From contig JACGCM010001659.1 in NCBI GenBank assembly GCA_014058105.1, positions 4,092,001 through 4,156,000 of the forward strand: a DNA stretch of 64,000 nt, read 5' to 3'. Positions 22,085 through 31,564 of the stretch are shown here, in pieces. The first letter of the stretch is position 1; the number at the start of each line of letters is the position of its first letter. The DNA is from Kingdonia uniflora (lineage: Eukaryota; Streptophyta; Magnoliopsida; Ranunculales; Circaeasteraceae). The translations under genes and the position numbers were made by a program. The notes under the pieces were generated by a model. The model did no database searches, had not been told where the DNA came from, and saw only the letters and a list, made by a program, of their open reading frames with translations.

Positions 22085-23010
22085 AATAATTGACCTGTAA
22101 GATGTTGGTCGAGCTCGCCCTGAGTATGAGTTTGAATAAGTTGTAATCACCTCGAGTACCTTGACCTCGAGCACCTTAATAATGTTGTCGAAAAGATTGG
22201 GCTCACCCCGAGTATAGCTTGAATAAGTTGTAATCGCCTCGGGTACCTCGACCTTGAGTTCCTTAATAATGTTTGTAGAAAAGATCGGGCTCACCTTGAG
22301 TATAGCTTGAATAAGTTGTAATCGCCTTGAGTACCTTGACCTCAAGTGCCTTAATAATGTTGTTGAAAAGATTGAGCTGGCCCCGAGTATAACTTGAACA
22401 AGTTGTAATCGCCTCGAGTACCTTGACCTCAAGCGCCTTAATAATGTTTGCTGAAAAGATCGGACTCGCCCCGAGTATGGATATGAGTTACGTTGATTGA
22501 CATTCAGTCTGTCGTGTCTGAAGATGAGGATGAGTATTGTGTCAGGATATGATGTCGGGCAAGTCCCGAGTATGATTTACGTTAATTGATATTAAGCCTA
22601 GCATGTCTAAAGCTGAGGACGGGCGTTCTGTCTGAATCTGAAGTCGGGCTCACCCCGAGTATGATTTACGTTCATTGATATTAAGCCTGTTGTATCTGAA
22701 GCTCAGGATGAGTGTTGTGTCTGAATCTGAAGTCGGGCTCGCCCCAAAGTATGATTTATTGTGTTGGTCGAATATTACGTCTGAAGGTGGAGTCGGGTTC
22801 GCCCCGAGTATAATCTTGATTAAGTTGTATTCGTCACGAGTACCTTGACTTTGAGCGCCTTAATCATATGGTTTGATGTTGTTGAAAAGATGATATCAAG
22901 CATTGAGTCTGAAGGTGGAGTCGGGTTCGCCCCGAGTATAATCTTGATTAAGTTGTATTCGTCTTGAGTACCTCGACCTCAAGCGCCTTAATAATGCGGT
23001 TTGATAAGTT
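22085..23010 (-). repeat. L1 composite array, ~88-bp and longer units
   Basis: Four ~88-bp copies (about 22120-22480: TTGAATAAGTTGTAATCGCC ... GGGCTCACCCCGAG), three ~89-bp copies of a second type (22470-22750) and two ~130-bp copies of a hybrid (22790-23000). All share the GGGCTCGCCCCGAGTAT joint, suggesting recombination between unit types. Open frames across it are only periodic translations. Confidence 0.85.
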
Positions 23011-23471
23011 CAATCATTGTTAATATGTGTTGGTTCGGATTCATTAAACTTCATTGAATAAGATTGTTGTCGTTTGTTGGTTTGGGTTTATCGTCGTTTA
23101 CGAGCTTCATCAGCTCGATTTAAAGATGAGTCGACCTGGAAATAAGCTGAAAGTCTTTACGAACTGTTGATATTGTAGTTTCATTGGGGTTTCACGAACT
23201 GCTGATGGAGAGATAATTCAAACTGAGAGCTTAGAGCTAAAATATAAATTTTGAACTTAAAGCATAATTCGAGTTGCAATCACATGGGGCTTCACGAACT
23301 GTTGAGGTCGATTCCTGTGAGTTTCATTGGGGATTTACGAACTGTCAAATTCGGCGAGCAAACCTAATAATTTTAACAATGGCTCGCATTTTCAGTAGAT
23401 TGATGGAAAATTAGGCTTTATAGCTGATAATAGGCCCATAAAATTTGAGTAAAAATTCTAAAGCTGCTTTA
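23011..23471. other. L1 interior without a gene
   Basis: AT-rich, with a dispersed motif like TTCATTGGGGTTTCACGAACTG repeated four times (about 23150-23350). No coding signal. Confidence 0.4.
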
Positions 23472-23738
23472 CTAGATGTAGAGGTAGTTAAGCAATCCTT
23501 GGATCATTGTTAATACCCTGAAAAACACAATCTTCCGGATCACTATTGTTGAATAGAGGAAAATCAAGATAAATAGTACGCCCCTGTAATTGAAGACTAT
23601 GGATTTAATTTGTAAACTGATGGACAATCTAGGTATTGTTGTTGCTGGAAAACAGGTGTAGTATCTTCTTGTTGCGTTGAATCGTAAATCATACGAAAAT
23701 GTCGATCTCTTCTTTAAGGATTGGAGTCGTAGGAGCAT
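23472..23738 (-). CDS. Conserved sense reading frame in L elements
   Basis: 88 codons starting MLLRLQSLKKRSTFSYDLRF. L2 has the same start and about 37 matching codons (55093-55203) before its deletion joint. Conservation between two diverged copies suggests a real or formerly real frame, but no domain is recognised and it may simply reflect common descent. Confidence 0.35.
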   Translation of the reverse strand: MLLRLQSLKKRSTFSYDLRFNATRRYYTCFPATTIPRLSISLQIKSIVFNYRGVLFILIFLYSTIVIRKIVFFRVLTMIQGLLNYLYI

Positions 23739-23779
23739 AGTGATCAGCTACAGTGGAGATTGATCAAAGACCTGCCATT

Positions 23780-24300
23780 GTTGAGGTCGAACAAAACTCG
23801 AACTCGAATCAAAATTCAAACTCGAACTTAAACAAAACTCAAACTCAAAACGGATAGGAGCAAAGCCTTCGATTTGTTGGAATTGTTGAGCACTCAAACT
23901 GGATCTATGAGCTCGATTTGTTACTGCACCTATAACCTACGATTGACCATGATAAATTAAGTGCGAGAGAGAAACCTTCAAATCACCCCAAATCATTGAA
24001 ACATGCGATGCAAACAATCGCAACAGCGATGCTGGCGGTGGTGTTGTCAGAATTTGTATCTAAATCTGATGGTGGAGAGAGGTTTAGGGTTTTTGATGTC
24101 ATTAGTGATGAATTAGAGCTGTCAAAATCGTAACTATTTGAATCACAAATTAGGTTTGAATCGGAGATGTTTTGGGCAAAATCTGGAGAAATCAGGAATG
24201 TTTGTTATCCCCTCTCTCTTTTTCTTTAGAGAAGGTGTAAGAGAGAGAGGATTAAAATAGACTAATGAAAAGAGATTAATTTTGAGAACCTGCAACATGG
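23780..24300 (+). pseudogene. Antisense reading frame in L1, possible captured gene
   Basis: Opposite to L1 transcription, pieces read SKAFDLLELLSTQTGSMSS and, from an ATG at about 24006, MQTIATAMLAVVLSEFVSK followed by SDGGERFRVFDVISDELEL. L2 keeps the first block in the same relative orientation (54871-55053) with few amino-acid changes. It does not resemble gag, pol or the T3 antisense protein. A captured host-gene fragment is one explanation; the family is not recognised. Confidence 0.4.
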
Positions 24301-24487
24301 TATGTTGGCTCGGCCATTGTAATGGTAAAATGGATATCTGTTACTTCAAGAATCGTGTGTAGCTGTCTTTATTCCCACAACAGCCTGGAAGTGTACCATG
24401 GTCTGGAAGTGTCATTCTATAGAGGGATAATCAGTAGTTTCTGAGACAATGGGTTTGAGAACTTCGATTCTCACAGACGGCGCCAAA

Positions 24488-25016
24488 TGTAATAGCCTAT
24501 TTTCGTATTAGATGAAGATAGTGCTTTACACCATTGAAATTGAGACTGCTATTGATGAATGTATAGCTATTAACACAAAGATTTAGCCTGGAAAACCCTT
24601 GAATGGGTTAAAAACCATGACCTCTCCTGAGGATTTAGAAAGGTAAAGATGTTTATTAATTTCTAGCTATTACAAAGAGAGAGAGAAAGATATTAGAAAA
24701 GGTCTCTCCAAAGATGTGTCAGAGCAGCCTCCCCTAATGCCCAGCTCCCCGATCCTATTTATAGGTAACATGACCTTTATTGCTTTAATGAGGAACGTTA
24801 CAATATTAGGTTTTGACGAGTCTTCATAATGGTCGAGTAGCATCTTGAGTAACTCTTCTTTCTAGTAACCGCTCCATAATGTGTCATAAATGCGCCACAT
24901 GCTTATTGACGAGGTCGAGTAGATGCATGATGAGTTTCAGAACTGACCTTTACATCCAATCGGGCTAAAGTTTGAAATTTGGGTTTAGGTCGAGTATTGG
25001 AAATAAGTCAACTACA
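24488..25016 (-). repeat. L1 5' LTR
   Basis: Minus strand from TGTAGTTGACTTATTTCC (25016) to GGCTATTACA (24488), 529 bp. Its 3' half matches the T3 and L2 LTRs (TTATAAGACC-type TATA region, then GGTCGTGGTTTTTAACCCATTC). The start is set by the L2 LTR, which begins at the same base with a target duplication. Confidence 0.75.
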
Positions 25017-25445
25017 GGTAGTGTTGTACAACGTCTGTGCTTTGAGATAGTTTGGGAGGAGTAGGGTTAAGGTAGACAAATAGTTTTACTAAAGGGATGG
25101 AGGATGGAGGAGTTGAAGTATGGGGGAGTTTGGAAGTTATGTAAGAGATGGTATGTTTTCTATCACCGGTAGAGGTGCTTAGCACCTGTACTTGGAGAGG
25201 GTGGGGGAGGGAGTTGAAAGGATTAAAATGGTTTTAGGGTTAGTATGATATGAAGGATGGTTGGTGAAAGAACGTAAGAGATGGTGTATAATTAGTAAGG
25301 GTGTAAGGAAGTAAGAAGGTTAACGGTAGAGGAGGTGTCTACGGGTTAATGGAAGAAGGGTTTCTGTTTGTGTTTGGGGAGAGATGGAGAAGGGAGAGGA
25401 AAGGAGTCTGCTATAATTTGGGTCATTGTATTCAGAATAAATCAA
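25017..25445. other. Purine-rich stretch without gene
   Basis: The plus strand is rich in GGAGG, GGGAG and GAAGG runs. No open frame, repeat family or splice pattern recognised. Confidence 0.4.
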
Positions 25446-25800
25446 TATTTAGGGGTGTTGTTCTACCTATGGGTTGAACTATGATATTTTCGGTCGCCAG
25501 AGATGTCACTTCATCAGGGGGCATCCCGAAAGACAATGTTATGAAAACCAAGGGGGTAAATTTGAATTCTCAACTTTTATGGGATGGATTCAAGCGCAGT
25601 TGTTGTAGATGGAGCGTTCGCTGTCTTGTTTCAGGTATTGGGGTTCCCAACTTTTATGGGTTGGATTCAAGCATAGTTGTTACAGATAGAGTGTCTGTTG
25701 TGCCATTTTTTGGTAAATCTTAGAAGATCGTTATCTTTACATGATAACCGGTACGTGGAGGCGCATTGGGTGGGATGTATCTTTTGGAGAGCATTTATTT
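25446..25800 (+). repeat. ~355-bp dispersed repeat, copy A
   Basis: Starts AGGGGTGTTGTTCTACC and ends GAGAGCATTTATT; matched nearly base for base by 29930-30285 in the same orientation. Within each copy a ~70-bp segment (CTCAACTTTTATGGGTTGGATTCAAGC) is itself repeated. No TG...CA ends or primer site, so it is not an obvious LTR. The short open frame in it is probably incidental. Confidence 0.8.
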
Positions 25801-25829
25801 GGAAAAAAAATTGTAAAGATTTTTTCTTT

Positions 25830-28063
25830 TTTCAATGAGAAGATTTTAACTTTTTTTTATTCTTTTTCTTTAGTTTAGCACTTTTGATAATGCTGGGACG
25901 TTTCGTCTCCACATCCGTAACAAGTACTGGAGAGTCATTGTTGGAGCTAATGGGTGTGTCAGCTGTTGTGGGAGTAGACATTCCTGGGCTCGAACTTGAT
26001 GTTTGCTTCATTTGCATATAGCGAGCTAAAGTGTCCGGGTGTTGGTCTTACAAGATTTTCCAACATTGATGACAACTTAAAACTTTGTCACCTTCTTTAT
26101 ACACCCATTTGCCTTTACCGCGTGCTTCATAAATAGTTTTGGCGGCATCGTCCTATCAAATAGATTAAGATAATAAACAAATACATAATTTTGGTAAAAA
26201 GAGTATATAATTTATTATTAATGACGAATGTTGAATTACGTACCAAATTTCCATGTTACATACCGCTTATGGGGCCTTGCTTCACATTTTTCAAACAAGT
26301 ACTATAAATCTTGCAAACATGATTCATATCTGACCAATGATTTTTCAAAGATGATACTGTACGCTCAACCCGTTTACCATCCAGTTAACAAAAATCATGA
26401 AATACATCCAAAACTGAGTCCCAAAAAATATCAAGTTATTGGTTGTTGCTTTTGATTCTATCCTCTGAGACATATGGAATAACTAGTTGCCCGAGACTAA
26501 CCAATTTCGATTATTTTAGGTCTAAATCAATAGGTCTTAATTTCTTTGAATTAATGGTCTAAGATTAACTTAAATCAAGTCGATAAGATTATCTAATGTC
26601 AAACAAGCAATAGAAATTAAAGACAAGGCAAAATTTTTTAACCCTGTGGGAGACCTTTCTCAGGAGAAAAACCTACAGGTCGCTATCGAATCACCCAATG
26701 GCTAAGCAATCCACTATTTAAAAATAATTACAAAAATTTAATTACTTACAGACTCGATAAGCACCTCCCATGGTTATCCCTCTTCCAATTAATCTTTTTG
26801 CCATCAATTCCGCGTTCTCGCAATGCCTCACTCCAATCTCACGTCGAAGCTCCTAATCTTGAATCGTTCAAGTTCTTCAATCCAGTTCTTCAAGGCATGA
26901 ATAAGGTTTCTTGACCAATCAATTGGTTGATTCAAGGTTTGAGTGATTTAATTTTCTATTGAATCTCTCAAAGATAGATCTCTCTTCACTTTAAAAAATA
27001 ATCCCTTAAAAAAATAGGTTTTCAAGAAGTGAGTCTTTAAAAAAAGGTAAGTATGTCCTAAGAAGGAAAATAGAAAATACGGGCTCTGTTCGAATAGAAA
27101 TTAATCTATTCGAGCAAGAATCAAACTGATAAAAGTTATTTGAACAACAATTAATCTATTTGAATAAAAATACAACTGTTGAAAGTTATTCGAGCAATAA
27201 TTAATCTATTCGAATAGAAATGCAATTATTGAAAGTTATTCGAACAAAAATAATTATATTTGAATATAATTCAAACTGTAGCAAAATATTTGAACAACAT
27301 TAAAAGTTATTCGAACAGAAGGAATCTTTCAGCTCTATTCGAATAGAAAATAATCTATTCGAATAGAAGTTTTGTTTTCTTTAAGAAGACATTCTTATTT
27401 CTTTTTCATACTCTGTAAAATACATAGGTTTGACTTTTTTGAACAAAGAGTTAGAAACCCACTTACCAGTTCAGAGTTAGTCAGTCCAGCTGTACTCACT
27501 CTACGTGCATTCACAGACCTTGGATAACCACGAGATAATGCTGACGCCTACTCTAGACACTAAATGAAACAAACTCCAAAATTGGATGTTTAAACATGAA
27601 TCCATGCTTTTGCAAGATTTTTGTTTTGAATGCCCGTTTATTTCAACAACTGAGATCCCGCCCCTCCACTGGTATTTTTCTTAGTCGATCGACATTTGCT
27701 TTTGCCTTTTTGCTTATCAACAACCCCGACGTCTTCGGATTAAGATAAGTCAACCGATTGAGATGCTTGTGATTGAGATAATTGAGATTGTGAGGGATTG
27801 GCGAATGAAAAAGAATGTTGGAATTGAGCGGGAATGACGAATTGAGAAGGTTGTCCTCAATTATTGGGTGTAATGAACGGTTGAGAGGGTTATACCCAAT
27901 TATTGGGTAAGTAAAATGATTGAAAGGGTTGTGATTGAGATGATTGTGGTTAAGGGGAATGAGTGAATTATAACCAATTAGGTAGGATTTGTTGTTGTTG
28001 TTGTTGATTTAAACTACTCTTGGTAGTAGAATCTTTCTCTTGCGTAGTATTCATAGAACTCAT
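25830..28063 (-). pseudogene. SANT/NAM-associated protein gene (Harbinger ORF2-like)
   Basis: The chosen start at 28063 (MSSMNTTQEKDSTTK) leads into a Gln/Pro/Asn-rich N-terminus, a basic stretch (DKQKGKSKCRSTKK) and the start of a Myb/SANT domain (NLAKAWIHV, about 27592). After a 1.1-kb break the frame resumes at about 26465 (FWDSVLDVFHDF ... SLKNHWSDMNHVCKIY). It ends in a NAM-associated C-terminal region (KVLSCHQCWKIL ... ETKRPSIIKSAKLKKKNKKK, to 25832). Such proteins accompany PIF/Harbinger transposons and also occur as plant genes. Several stops; no transposase is seen nearby. Confidence 0.6.
26465..27590. other. 1.1-kb insert or intron inside the SANT gene
   Basis: Separates AWIHV from the downstream half of the SANT domain. 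It has a GTGGGAGACC...AGGAGAAAAACC block reminiscent of LTR U5 ends, and 27085-27375 holds repeated ATTCGAATAGAA palindromic motifs about 60 bp apart. TG...CA ends are possible, but no clean target duplication was found. A long intron is the alternative, though the donor site would be poor. Confidence 0.35.
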
Positions 28064-28690
28064 CTAATAATTTTAATATAGATTAATAATTAAGAAAAAC
28101 TTAAAACCCTAGAATATTGTAATCTATAAAATTTAATTGCAATATGGCAAAATTAAACATGAGCTTACCTTAAGAGATCAAGCTTTAACAATTTTAAACA
28201 ATTGGAGTGAAGAAGAGGAGTTGTGGTACAGTTGGAGGGTTTTTTTTTTGTTTTAGTAGTGAAGAGAGGGAAATAACTTAGTTTTAGAAGCTCCAACAAA
28301 TTTACTCAATTCAACAGGCACCTAAGAGTTGGGCGCCTAATTAAAAAAATAAATAACATAGGCGCCTAAGTCTTATATGCCTGTTTAAAAACATAACAAG
28401 CGCACAACACTTATATGTGCCCAATCACGACATTAAAATCCAAGGTTGAGTCTTGGATTCCAAGACTCAATCTTGGATTTGGAGGGTGAAATTCAAGTCA
28501 GTGAGGCACTGTTAGATAAAGAAAATCCTAGGTGGCACTTTGAATTTTAAGGTAGTGAGGCACTTTAGGAGTTGCTCTTACTGTTCATGCTACAAACAAA
28601 TGAGTGGAGTTGTCACCGTATAATTATTTATCAACTAGGATTAACCAAATTATTTGAAAAGACATTAGACCATAAAGCAATAAAGGCTTA
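28064..28690. other. AT-rich intergenic stretch
   Basis: Contains several GGCGCCTAA-type words (28310-28380) and two AGTGAGGCACT words (28500, 28548). No gene seen. It could be the flank of a decayed DNA transposon, but no paired inverted repeat was found. Confidence 0.3.
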
Positions 28691-29533
28691 CACATTTTGG
28701 GAAAGATTAATTTGAGAAGACATACAGACCATCCATCCGGCTTGGATATAATTTAGTTGATTCCCTTGCCCATTTTCAACGTTCATTAAAGCTCCACTGA
28801 ATTCAGAGTCTCTGATCAATGGTTGGTATAAAGCAATTGTCGCTTTATCTCCCTGGTATATCTTCGTTTTATTTGTTGATTTTGGACGGATGGACGTGGC
28901 CTAAGCAAGAAGTGAAAAAAGAAAAAATATTTTCTTCAAGGAATAATAATTGAACTTAATCTGATCATATTCCATACAAAGGAATTACAAGTCAATCGAA
29001 ACTTACATAATACCCATAAAAATCGTCTTCTAATAATGTTGGCTGAGAATTTTTTAAGCCACAACCTCTATGGATTGACATGGGTCTTGCCCTATCCTTG
29101 TTCTGAGTCTTTCTTATCAGAATAGTCCCAACGGGACACATTTTCTTATGTCTAACAACTTTATTTATGGAAGCCTTAATAGCTGTATCTGGTAGACTGA
29201 AACGAGGTGGTATTTGTTCATGCGAAATTGTCTTAACATGTTTGCTTTTATAACGTCAAATATGTAAAGTTATTATGCCATGAAATTTTTTTTGAATATA
29301 CCCGAACTTTTTGATTTGTAAGTAAAGGATGGCTAAGCGATGGTTGCTTGTGTGCATTGACACAACCATATATATCGCCATAATCAGTCTGTGACAAAAA
29401 ATATTGCCACCAAAACTTGTTGAAATTCTTAGTACAAAATAAATAAATAAATAGAAATTGTGTAAAAGAGATACCGCACCTCAATAGTACGATTGGAATG
29501 TGAAACAACCGGTAGGGTAACAACGAGAGCCAT
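28691..29533 (-). pseudogene. Neprosin (DUF239) family gene, 5' part only
   Basis: Exon 1 (29533-29475) starts MALVVTLPVVSHSNRT. Exon 2 (about 29388-29302) reads TDYGDIYGCVNAHKQPSLSH, typical of the neprosin propeptide. Exon 3 (about 29240-29007) carries KMCPVGTILIRKTQ, the CPxGTxPIRRT motif. A clean GTAAGT...TTAG intron (29006-28901) leads to exon 4 (28900 to about 28691), with YIQAGWMV of the neprosin domain. The catalytic C-terminal half is missing, so the gene is truncated. Family members are secreted plant glutamic peptidases or relatives. Confidence 0.75.
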
Positions 29534-29929
29534 TTTTACCCAGAAGATGATGAAATCCATTAGAATTTTACCCTTTCTCCTCTTTTGAGTTTGGATTAAC
29601 CCTTAGGTTAGCGATAATAAATTAACCGATATTCTCGAGTTATGGAGCTATTTCTTGGATACCAAGGGGTTCCTATTATGGGGCAGTTTTTATCTAAAAC
29701 TTTTATATTTTAGATACTGAGTATGATGCAATGGATTATTCTCAACAAAAGAAAATTTAAGGATATTGCTTAAAGCAATGAAAATGCAAATGTACACAAG
29801 GGCGGAGCCAGAGATTTAGAAGTGGGTATTTTGGTAATTTTACTTATATTAATTTTCAAATACGAGGGGACCTTGATTGAGAGAAACTACCCAATTTGCC
29901 TTAATTGCTTCCCATCTTCCCCTCATTGT
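29534..29929. other. Upstream flank of the neprosin fragment
   Basis: AT-rich. 29534-29640 matches 62920-63017, the flank of the second neprosin copy. No further gene. Confidence 0.5.
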
Positions 29930-30285
29930 CAGGGGTGTTGTTTTACCTATGGGTTGAACTATGATATTTTTGGTCGCCAGAGATGCCACTTCATTAGGGG
30001 GCACCCCGAAAGACAATGTTCTTAAAACCAAGGGGGTAAATTTGAATTCTCAACTTTGATGGGTTGGATTCAAGCGCAGTTGTCACAGATGGAGCGTCCG
30101 CTGTATCATTTCAGGTATTGGGATTCTCAACTTTTATGGGTTGGATTCAAGCATAGTTGTCATAGATGAAGCGCCCGTTGTACCATTTTTGGTAAATCTT
30201 AGAATATCGTTATCTTTACATGATAACCGGCACGTGGAGATGGATTGGGTGGGATGTATCTTTTGGAGAGCATTTATTAGGGAAT
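29930..30285 (+). repeat. ~355-bp dispersed repeat, copy B
   Basis: Same sequence and orientation as copy A at 25446-25800, starting AGGGGTGTTGTTTTACC and ending GAGAGCATTTATT. The two copies flank about 4.1 kb carrying the SANT and neprosin fragments. Confidence 0.8.
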
Positions 30286-30640
30286 AAAATCTTTCACGTG
30301 ATACTAGAAAACCTTATGTAAGGGTTTCCTCCCCTCTAAGGTTGTATTATGCTTGTTAAAAAAACCACATTAATGTTACATTCCCTTCCATTCTAGAATT
30401 CTCGAAAATGCTAAATTATTTGGCAACTTTCATAATCATTAATCTTTTTTTAGATGCCAAAATAGTCGACAACTTTCGAGCTCAAAAGTGCCAAAATGGG
30501 TATTTCAAGGGTTTAAAACTTCATTCTTGGAGGATTTCATGGAGTAATAGCGAAGCTGATTTGTGAAAAAAAGATCGAAACCTATAAACTTAGTAAGTTA
30601 AATCGAAACCCCAAAGACCTATTGTGCTTATTTCTCGAAA

Positions 30641-30996
30641 TCAATGTTTCAATTTCTTAGTAAAAACCTGCAAATCAGCCAAAGTAATAGTAGTAGTAGA
30701 GTTTTGAATGTTTGTTTTTTTCAAACCAATATTTCAAAACCAACTCAAATTCCCCAAATGAGGATTCACCTACTGCTTCTTACCTCATAAACTCATGTGG
30801 GTTGTCGTTAGAATCGGCTAATTCGGCGTCGAAGAAGTTTAGCATTAGGTCTATAGAGAATGTAGACTTTGTACTTGAGATATTCAGAAAAGAAGGATTT
30901 AATGATACCCAGATTGCGAAACTTTTCATCAAGTTACCTTCAATACTTTATTGCAATTCAGACGAAATCCTTCCAAACTCTACAGGGCTTGGATGA
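30641..30996 (+). pseudogene. mTERF family gene, 5' fragment
   Basis: The start MFQFLSKNLQISQSNSSS resembles an organelle-targeting leader. After a frame change near 30750 it reads SYLINSCGLSLESANSASKK and VDFVLEIFRKEGFNDTQIAK, then LFIKLPSIL, which is the first mTERF repeat of plant-specific members. It ends soon after, where further ~30-residue helical repeats should follow. Family members act in organellar gene expression; this is a truncated relic. Confidence 0.7.
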
Positions 30997-31564
30997 AGCT
31001 GGGTGTTACTATATTTTTTTATTTTTTTTTGCTATGGGTATATATATAAGAAGGAAATCTCCCCTCCTAAATCCACCCCTGAATGTACGTACGCGTTGCA
31101 AAACCCTAATTTATTATAGACCACGCTTTGTAGAAGAGTTACATTTTCTGCAACCCTGATAGCTATGAATTTGCATGAACCCTTGAGGTTCTATTTTGAC
31201 ATATCTTGTTGCCTGATTTGCTCCAAAGTAATACTAAGAAGGGGTAATTTACAAATCAGACTTAATTTGTAATATTCTAACCCAGTAAGAACTGCATATT
31301 TGGAGACAGTCATCACATTTTATCCAATATTACTGTTGGATTTAGAATCACATCAATGAGCATAGAAGTGTTTGAGTTAGTCCTTACCATATCAGCATAT
31401 GAGATAGCTTTACCACCCCAATCTTGTTCTTTGGTTATTTTATTAATCATAGACTCCTTCAAGTTTGGGACGGTATTCTCCCCCTCTATCAAAATTAGGT
31501 CAGGGACTTTACTATGGTTAACATTGGTATTATCCTTAATCTGAGTCCTATTAGTGTCTGTAGA
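30997..31564. other. Stretch without a supported gene
   Basis: AT-rich. On the minus strand, 31550-31320 can be read as a short protein with WGGKAISYADMV, faintly like a LINE ORF1 or nucleic-acid-binding leader. This was too weak to call. Confidence 0.3.

Larger units (their letters stand above)
21425..25016 (-). mobile_element. L1: non-autonomous LTR element with tandem arrays
   Basis: Minus-strand LTR at 24488-25016, a TTTGGCGCCGTCTGTGAG primer region, about 1.5 kb of interior without gag or pol, then two classes of tandem arrays (23010 to 21425). The LTR end and interior match L2 at 53779-55487, and the last array matches the T3 array in reverse. Large-retrotransposon-derivative behaviour is inferred: it could use the enzymes of T3-like relatives. 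The distal LTR was not found, and the A1 leader borders it at about 21420. Confidence 0.65.

Noticed and set aside
21977..22432. 151-codon minus-strand open frame
   Set aside because: It spans the ~88-bp array, and the protein is just the repeat translated (SRYSRRLQL, then I/L-rich), so it is not a gene.
25832..26130. CHQC motif first read as a CDCA7-type zinc finger
   Set aside because: The surrounding residues (CHQCWKIL, then a basic tail) and the upstream SLKNHWSDMNH fit a NAM-associated C-terminal region better.
28290..28580. Candidate MITE end (GAGGCACT and GGAGTTGCTCTTAC words)
   Set aside because: No matching inverted end and no target duplication could be found.
31320..31560. Possible LINE ORF1 piece on the minus strand
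   Set aside because: Only about 60 residues with a faint WGGKAISYADMV match and no reverse transcriptase or poly-A tail nearby.
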